DNA from: Planctomycetaceae bacterium
GTDB lineage: Bacteria; Planctomycetota; Phycisphaerae; Phycisphaerales; SM1A02
NCBI GenBank assembly: GCA_002685335.1
Contig: NYWY01000009.1
Coordinates: 3,892 to 19,363, forward strand
Length of the DNA: 15,472 nt
Reading direction: 5' to 3'
Shown here: piece by piece, positions 6,579-11,568 of the stretch
How the letters are laid out: each line of letters begins with the position of its first letter
Numbering within the stretch: position 1 is the first letter of the stretch
Program-made: the position numbers and the translations under genes
The notes under the pieces: model-generated
The model's database searches: none
The model's input: the letters and a program-made list of their open reading frames with translations, nothing else
What the model was told of the DNA's origin: nothing

Positions 6579-7805
6579 TCAGTGGGTCCGGGTGACGTAA
6601 TCTTCAGGCCAGGGATCGGGGAAATTCTCGCCGGCCTGCCAGCGAACGATCTCGTCCTCCGTCAGGAGGCACTGCATGAGTGAGTCCGTGAACCGATCCA
6701 CCTGATGCTTGTCCCCGATCACCGTCAGATGGCAGTGGCGGTCGCCGAACCGGCCATCCTCCTTCTCCAACCGTTCCCGGAGCCCTTTCCTTTCGCTCTC
6801 GTCCAGGTTGACTTTCTCGTCCTCGAGGATCCCGGCTCGCCAGTAGCCGACCAGTTCAAGGTTGATGCCGGCCGCCGCCTGATTCCAGAGCAGCGAAACG
6901 TCGTCGCGACTGCAGAGGTAGAAGAACCCCTTGCTCCGATAGATGTGCTGGCCGAGATGCTGGGTGCAGGTGTCCCAAAGCCGCTGCGGGTGAAAGGGCC
7001 GGTCGTCCTTGATCACCCGGGTCGCCAGATCGTAGGGGCGATCGTCGCCGTTCTCCGAATCGACGCACGGTGACAGTTCTTCGATGAGTGGCTGGACGCG
7101 ATGGTAGTCGTACTCAGGCATGGCCTGGAGGTCATCGAGGGGCAGGTTGCCCCAGGGTAGGGAGATGACCGGCGCGAACGGGTTCAGATCGTGAATGCAC
7201 TCGGCGATCGCCTGGATTCGATCAGTGCTGATTCGGTCGGCCTTGGTCAGCATCAGGTGACTGCAGAACAAAATCTGTTCGACCAGGAGATTGGTCGTGT
7301 CTCTTCGTTGGCTCCGAACGTTCCGCTGCATGGTGGGCAGGATCCGTCGGCCACCATCGTAGTCCTGATCGATCATCGCGGCGTCCACCAGCGTCAGCAT
7401 GCCGGTGAGCTTGAACCGTGACCGGGTGGCGAAGAACTCGGCCAGCGGCATGGGGTGGGAACTGCCGCTGGTCTCGATGATGATCAGCCCCGGGGGGCCG
7501 CTCGACATGACCGCGTCCAGCGCGTTCTGCAGTTCCTGAATACCCCTTTTACTGCTCAGGACACAGGAGTGGATGGACTGGAAACGGTCGTCGCCCTCAT
7601 CGAAAAACTCGGTCTGGGCGACGAGTTGGCGGTCGACATCGAGGTCACTCATGTCGTTGACGATGACCCCCAGATCGAGATCCTTTTTCCGTGACTGCAC
7701 GAGCAGCCCGCGGAGAAGGGTGGTCTTCCCCGATCCGAGAAATCCATTGAGGATCAGTACCGGTACCCTGCTTTTCGAGTGGGTGTCGGAAGTGTTGGGA
7801 CTCAT
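6579..7805 (-). CDS. G3E-family (CobW-like) P-loop GTPase lacking the CxCC motif
   Basis: This 408-residue cytoplasmic protein matches the G3E GTPases used as metallochaperones or metallocentre inserters (CobW/YjiA/ZNG type). Visible motifs: Walker A GFLGSGKTT (21-29), IVNDMSDLDVD (48-58) as the switch region, ETSG (111-114), the family's E-x-S-G, and TKAD (187-190) as the guanine-specificity N/T-K-x-D. The C-terminal half contains WDTCTQHLGQHIYRSKGFFY and HLTVIGDKHQVD, typical of the CobW C-terminal domain. The usual G-C-x-C-C metal motif after the switch is replaced by S-C-V-L-S (80-84), so only one Cys remains. The start at ATG 7805 is preferred: AAAGGA lies 9 nt upstream, whereas the longer frame needs a TTG at 7847 and the ATG at 7814 would have that element directly abutting it. 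The metal target is unknown. Confidence 0.92.
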   Translation of the reverse strand: MSPNTSDTHSKSRVPVLILNGFLGSGKTTLLRGLLVQSRKKDLDLGVIVNDMSDLDVDRQLVAQTEFFDEGDDRFQSIHSCVLSSKRGIQELQNALDAVMSSGPPGLIIIETSGSSHPMPLAEFFATRSRFKLTGMLTLVDAAMIDQDYDGGRRILPTMQRNVRSQRRDTTNLLVEQILFCSHLMLTKADRISTDRIQAIAECIHDLNPFAPVISLPWGNLPLDDLQAMPEYDYHRVQPLIEELSPCVDSENGDDRPYDLATRVIKDDRPFHPQRLWDTCTQHLGQHIYRSKGFFYLCSRDDVSLLWNQAAAGINLELVGYWRAGILEDEKVNLDESERKGLRERLEKEDGRFGDRHCHLTVIGDKHQVDRFTDSLMQCLLTEDEIVRWQAGENFPDPWPEDYVTRTH

Positions 7806-7814
7806 GACTTCCAT

Positions 7815-7820
7815 TCCTTT
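7815..7820 (-). promoter_or_regulatory. Ribosome binding site deciding the GTPase start at 7805
   Basis: The minus strand reads AAAGGA here, 9 nt before the ATG at 7805. It directly abuts the ATG at 7814, too close to serve it, and so favours the 408-residue form. Confidence 0.55.
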
Positions 7821-8491
7821 TTCGGCATATCCGGCGATTCCTTCCAAGCTCGATGCATGGCGAGTCGAGACTGATCGTTCCGGTGATCAGGTTCAACCGG
7901 TCCGTCCCCGGCGACCCTGGAGTCTGAACCCCCAGGCGGTGTCGGTGGAGGCCTGCTCCCGACGAATCTGAATCTGATGTCCCGTGCCGCGGCCTCAAGG
8001 TCCGGGGTGATGAATCGTACGCAGTGTTCCTTTTCAACCGGGGCGGACCAAAGACGCGAGTCTAAGAAAAGTCTCGGGGGAAGTCGCGGACAACCGACGA
8101 TTCCCGGGTCACCGAGCACGAGTTTCGTCGCCAGTCCGGGTCGGGCGTGAATCCGACCGCTCCCTTGAGCTCCGGGCAATCGGGAGGATTCAAGAAGGTC
8201 GTGCCCGTTCGACCGAGGTTCTCCTCGGCCGGATTTCGTGCGTTGGCGTCGAAGCCCGATCGTCGGAGGCGGTAGGCGTTCGTCGGCAGGAATCCCGAGT
8301 CGAGCGTTGGCGGGGCGAACGCCCACGAGGCCGTGGGCCGTGGATGTCCGCGATCACTCCTCGTCCTCGCCGTTCCCTATGGGGGTGTATGGTCGTAGGA
8401 TGTCATACTCGGGTGCGATCTCACCGTCGTCTCCCGTCGCTACCCAAGTTCGCGAACTCCCGGCTCGTGATGTACGAACGGGTTGAAATCC

Positions 8492-8507
8492 CCGATCCGG
8501 TGATCGG
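8492..8507. repeat. Perfect 6-bp stem with tetraloop
   Basis: CCGATC, a CGGT loop, then GATCGG: a short perfect hairpin upstream of the sulfotransferase gene. There is no T-tract, so it is not a classic terminator; a role in a leader is possible but unproven. Confidence 0.35.
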
Positions 8508-8669
8508 AGCGAATCGATGCCGTCGTCGGTTCTGATTCAAGTCCACGAAATCGTCGGGCGCGAGGCCGATGGGAAGCGATGCCCCGAAGGGGACAGGATG
8601 TTCAATCGCGTGCCACCTCACCACACTGGCGTCCGACCGCCTGGCATCAGCGAGTTGAGAGACCTGCCT

Positions 8670-8674
8670 GAGGA
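8670..8674 (+). promoter_or_regulatory. Ribosome binding site for the TTG start of the sulfotransferase
   Basis: GAGGA ends 6 nt before the TTG at 8681. It supports this TTG over any downstream ATG; the ATG at 8674 overlaps the site and is in another frame. Confidence 0.6.
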
Positions 8675-8680
8675 TGGTCT

Positions 8681-9463
8681 TTGAGCATCGTCCACGCCAA
8701 CCTGGAACGGATCCGAACGGCCGCGAGGCACGCGAGGGAACTCATTCATCCCAGCGGCCCCCCCGGCATCGTGATTTCGCATCACAAGTGTGCTTCGGTC
8801 TGGACCTGGAGCGTGATCCAAGGTGCCTGTCGGCGGCGAGGAATTCCCGCCCGACGGATCCAGACCCACCAGCACCGAGGACCGCTCTTTCAACGAGCCA
8901 GCCGGGTGGTGATGGTGATGGATTTCAAAGACAACATGCCTCTGAAGCACCTGCAGTCCTGTCGTCTCATCCACGTCACACGAGATCCGCGCGGCATTCT
9001 GGCGTCGATGCTCGAATCGCACCGGTCGACCCACCCACTCTCGCGTCACGAACACGATCCCTGGGGAGAGATCGCTCGAAATCGCGCCGCACTCGTGACC
9101 CGTGATGACGCCGACGGATATCGCTGGTTGTTTGAGAATTCAGAGTATCTGACCCGGGTCATCGAGCAGATGGTGATGATCGAACAACGGGCCCGTCCTG
9201 CCGACCGACTCGACCTGCGTGACATCGCGACCGCTCCACGAGATTCGATCCGCCGACTGGTGGTGCCGCTTGGGGTGCCGGAAGCAGACCTCGACGACCT
9301 CGCCGAGCGGTTCGCATTCTCCAAGACGCGGGACCCCAAGGGTCACCACCGCCGTGGGGAGCCGGAGTCCTGGCGTGAGGAGCTCCCGTCCGATGTCCTG
9401 CGGTCCTTCCAGGATCGTTGGGGATCTGAACTGAAGAGTCTCGGCTACCCCACCGGACCCTGA
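8681..9463 (+). CDS. PAPS-dependent sulfotransferase
   Basis: This 260-residue protein has the features of P-loop-like sulfotransferases, which transfer sulfate from 3'-phosphoadenylyl sulfate to a hydroxyl or amine. The 5'-phosphosulfate loop is ISHHKCASVW (32-41, Lys36), in the position of the usual P-K-x-G-T/S-T-W. The 3'-phosphate motif is TRDPRGILASMLESHR (100-115), with Arg101 and Ser109 as ligands. The C-terminal KTRDPKGHHRRGEPESWREE and final LGY match the R-x-G-x-x-x-W-R ending of the family. No signal peptide or membrane segment is seen, so a cytoplasmic site is likely. The start is TTG at 8681, supported by GAGGA 6 nt upstream; the first in-frame ATG comes only at residue 78, beyond the PAPS loop. 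It is a lone plus-strand gene between two minus-strand blocks, and its acceptor (saccharide, lipid or small molecule) cannot be read from the sequence. Confidence 0.85.
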   Translation: MSIVHANLERIRTAARHARELIHPSGPPGIVISHHKCASVWTWSVIQGACRRRGIPARRIQTHQHRGPLFQRASRVVMVMDFKDNMPLKHLQSCRLIHVTRDPRGILASMLESHRSTHPLSRHEHDPWGEIARNRAALVTRDDADGYRWLFENSEYLTRVIEQMVMIEQRARPADRLDLRDIATAPRDSIRRLVVPLGVPEADLDDLAERFAFSKTRDPKGHHRRGEPESWREELPSDVLRSFQDRWGSELKSLGYPTGP

Positions 9464-9683
9464 CCCTCCCGGCCTCCCAACGCCTGGACAAACGGAGATT
9501 CACCGTTCCACGGACCGACTCCGTCCGGGATGTCGATCGCTGAGGATCGGTCCTCTCCACCCACATTCTCTTTTTCATGAATCGAACGCCACTCGGGACG
9601 GCGGAGATGACGGTGGCCTCCAAGGCCGACAGGGCGCGGGGTTGGAGGTTGCTCGGTTCTTGAGGTTCCGATGGTCGTCCGAC
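9464..9683. terminator. Convergent intergenic region with tandem short hairpins, possible transcription end
   Basis: Between the ends of the sulfotransferase and the second beta-helix gene are AACGG-7 nt-CCGTT (9491-9507), then CGGAC-7 nt-GTCCG (9511-9527). Neither is followed by a T-tract (a CTTTTTC lies further on, near 9571-9577). They could mark transcription ends between convergent genes, but factor-independent termination is not demonstrated. Confidence 0.25.
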
Positions 9684-9720
9684 TCACGGGGCCGAGCAAA
9701 GACCCCAGTAGCCGAGGACG
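9660..9720 (-). repeat. Dockerin-tail repeat, copy 1
   Basis: The core 9678-9720 matches 10972-11014 at 40 of 43 positions by hand alignment, covering the last ~12 codons, the stop and the first bases after it. Similarity continues more weakly (about 21 of 26) past the stop to around 9660. It is the 3' end of the second beta-helix gene. Confidence 0.7.
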
Positions 9721-10826
9721 TAGGCGAAGTCCGCACCGTCGACCTCGCCGTCACCGTTGGTGTCTGCGACCACGCAGCCCAGGGCCTCCACGCCGATTTT
9801 GTCCCGCAGCAAGACGAAGTCCGCGGCATCGACCACGCCGTCGCCATCGAGATCGCCCTCCACCGGGCCTGGGCAGTCGTCGCACGAGACCGCGATGCAG
9901 TTGCCATCGCCCAGTTCCACGTATTCGCCGACGATCTGATCCGAACCCGATGGGGTCGTGGTATTCGCGCAGAAGGCACAATCATGAATGACCAGGAGGG
10001 CGCTGTTGCCGTTGGAGGTATTGTCCAACAATGCGGGGCCCTGCCCGAAGGTCTGATTGTCGGTGAACCGGCAATTGGCGAGACCGACGAAACAGTTCGC
10101 GATCACCATGCCGGAGCCCCCCGCATCTGCGGCGGTATCGACAGACCCGGTCCTGTTACCGACGAACATGCAGTCGGTGAATCTGTTCGTGTTCGGATTG
10201 GTGGTCTTGCCTTGGCCAACGCATGACACCCCGCCACCCAACTGTGTGGCGAAGTTTTCATTGAATGTGCAACCGTGCATGGTCACGCTGGAGTTTTTGA
10301 AGTCCGCGCCCCCCCCAGAGAAGCTGTCATTGTGATGAAACAGGCAGTGGTCGAGGCTCATACGTGATTGTTGTGCCGCGAGACCGCCCCCAAAGAACGC
10401 GGTGTTCAGGACGAAATGGCAGTTGAACAAGCTCGGGCTGGCGTTTTCGACATACAAGCCACCTCCGAACCCTTGGCCGAACCCGCGAGTGATCAGGAGG
10501 TTCCTGAGCACCGTGCCACTGGTTTCGCCGGTTGTGCAGATGAGAAGTTGATGCTTTCCAACTCCATCCAGGATGCTGGTCGGTGCCCCTGATTCTCCGG
10601 TGGTTCCCCGGAGCGTGATCGCCTTGCCGTCGAGGTTGATCTCCGAACCCTCGGAGTAGGTCTCGGCTGAGAGCTGGATGACGTCACCATGGCTGGATGC
10701 GTCGATCGCGTCGTTGATCGAGGTGTGGTCGCAGCCGTCGGCGCAGACGGTGATGGTGTCCGCGACCGCGGTGGAGGTGGTGAATCCGGCCAGGGCCAGG
10801 GCAGTGGTCATCAGGAAACGGTGCAT
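9684..10826 (-). CDS. Secreted right-handed beta-helix protein with dockerin-like tail
   Basis: This 380-residue protein is a shorter paralogue of the 611-residue beta-helix protein. It has a signal peptide (MHRFLMTTALALAGFTTSTAVA, cleavage about residue 22). The opening TITVCADGCDHTSINDAIDA closely mirrors TITVCLDGACDYSDIQEAVD of the larger protein. Coils follow with the C-x-F-x-x-N-x-x-x-x-G-G-G pattern, then CANTTTPSGSDQIVG and GNCIAVSCDDC as a C-terminal cap. Residues ~320-380 hold two dockerin-like loops (DLDGDGVVDAADFVLL and DTNGDGEVDGADFAYVLGYW) and end W-G-L-C-S-A-P. The frame is open 74 codons further upstream, but ATG 10826 is chosen because it begins the signal peptide and has GAGAAAG just before it. 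The longer version would prepend Arg/Ser/Pro-rich sequence overlapping the neighbouring dockerin remnant. No active site was recognised; adhesion or polysaccharide contact is inferred. Confidence 0.9.
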   Translation of the reverse strand: MHRFLMTTALALAGFTTSTAVADTITVCADGCDHTSINDAIDASSHGDVIQLSAETYSEGSEINLDGKAITLRGTTGESGAPTSILDGVGKHQLLICTTGETSGTVLRNLLITRGFGQGFGGGLYVENASPSLFNCHFVLNTAFFGGGLAAQQSRMSLDHCLFHHNDSFSGGGADFKNSSVTMHGCTFNENFATQLGGGVSCVGQGKTTNPNTNRFTDCMFVGNRTGSVDTAADAGGSGMVIANCFVGLANCRFTDNQTFGQGPALLDNTSNGNSALLVIHDCAFCANTTTPSGSDQIVGEYVELGDGNCIAVSCDDCPGPVEGDLDGDGVVDAADFVLLRDKIGVEALGCVVADTNGDGEVDGADFAYVLGYWGLCSAP

Positions 10827-10953
10827 GTCTTTCTCGCGTGGGTTGGAACTGGTCGACAGCGATCTCATGCTATTGGGTGAGCGCAAGGATTCCAACGAAA
10901 TCAGACTCAAGTCGCCAAGAGCCGCCTGAAGGTCGCCTGGTTCATTGGGTTCG

Positions 10954-11014
10954 TTGGGGTTCCGCGGGTTATCCGACTCACGGGGCCGAGCAGAGGCCCC
11001 AGTAGCCGAGCACG
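10954..11014 (-). repeat. Dockerin-tail repeat, copy 2
   Basis: Partner of 9660-9720: the core 10972-11014 differs from 9678-9720 at 3 of 43 positions. It covers the end of the dockerin remnant, its stop codon and sequence after the stop. Both encoded proteins therefore end in the identical residues VLGYWGLCSAP. Confidence 0.7.
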
Positions 11015-11277
11015 GTCGCCAGGTCGAACGCGATGACCACGCCGTCACCGTCGATGTCCGCCGCGCTCAGGCCGAGGGCGTCGTTCACCGCGGTGCGGTC
11101 CTCGGCGTCCACGTCTCCATCGCCATCGGCATCTCCGGTGAGGTGGACGTCGGCCTCGTCGTAATCACCCACTCCATCGAGGTCGCCCGGGATGCATTTC
11201 ACCGACGATGTCGTGAAGTCGCCGGAGATGCTGCCGGCGGCGTTGCCTGGGAAGATGCCGTCGACCACTGGCCTCAT
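10978..11277 (-). pseudogene. Dockerin-tailed gene remnant, N-terminal part missing
   Basis: The 99-codon frame is almost entirely a dockerin-like tail. It has three calcium-loop segments (DLDGVGDYDEADV, DADGDGDVDAEDRTAVNDAL, DIDGDGVVIAFDLATVLGYW) and the ending W-G-L-C-S-A-P. About 28 residues precede it, including SISGDFTTSSVKC. In-frame reading continues only 12 codons above the ATG at 11277 before a TGA. There is no signal peptide and no ribosome binding site at this ATG. Known proteins with this tail are secreted and much longer, so the simplest reading is the 3' remnant of a deleted gene. An alternative is a genuine small protein or a misassembled or frameshifted gene. The tail is almost identical in DNA to the end of the neighbouring beta-helix gene. 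Confidence 0.5.
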
Positions 11278-11568
11278 GGAAACGGAATACCCTGAACGAC
11301 GGAACGGCCACGATCAACGAACGGTGATGTGGAACGGAGTGCTGCCGTCCTCAAGGATCATGATTTCGTGGTCTTCGGCGGGGGTTCAGGCCCCACTCCG
11401 CGTCCCCCTCCGCGGCCGGCAATCGACAAGCCCACGCGCCCCTCAGTCACCCACTGCAAGGACGACTGATGCCGGCGTGTAGCTCCCGCCCGATCCAGAT
11501 GCTTCCGAAGCGAACCCCGCCCTTGCAGGGGAGCCCCTCACGTATCCGATTCGGTTCCAACCGCGGTC
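11278..11568. other. Intergenic region above the dockerin remnant
   Basis: In these 291 bp I found no signal peptide or N-terminal domain that would complete the remnant. A 23-codon minus-strand stretch between stops near 11371 to about 11303 reads AEDHEIMILEDGSTPFHITV, which looks protein-like but is too short to assign. It may be further debris of the lost gene. Confidence 0.4.

Larger units (their letters stand above)
7806..8680. other. Long divergent intergenic region, no convincing gene
   Basis: These 875 bp separate the GTPase (minus) from the sulfotransferase (plus) and must hold both promoters. Open frames inside, such as a minus-strand frame 8326-7802 that runs into the GTPase start and a plus-strand frame 8344-8535, are rich in Arg, Pro and Ser and resemble no family I know. 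A perfect hairpin CCGATC-CGGT-GATCGG sits at 8492-8507. GAATC (8511-8515) and GATTC (8534-8538) could form a second stem. Both lie 140-190 bp before the sulfotransferase start and could belong to its leader. Decayed coding sequence cannot be excluded. Confidence 0.5.

Noticed and set aside
7802..8326. Minus-strand 174-codon frame running into the GTPase start
   Set aside because: It is composition-biased, has no recognisable domain, and its end overlaps the better supported GTPase start and ribosome binding site.
8531..8550. tRNA T-loop-like GATTCAAGTCC
   Set aside because: The flanking bases do not pair as a five-base T stem and no acceptor or anticodon arms fit around it on either strand.
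10827..11048. N-terminal extension of the second beta-helix protein to 11048
   Set aside because: It would place 74 low-complexity residues before an obvious signal peptide and overlap the dockerin remnant; the frame is merely open.
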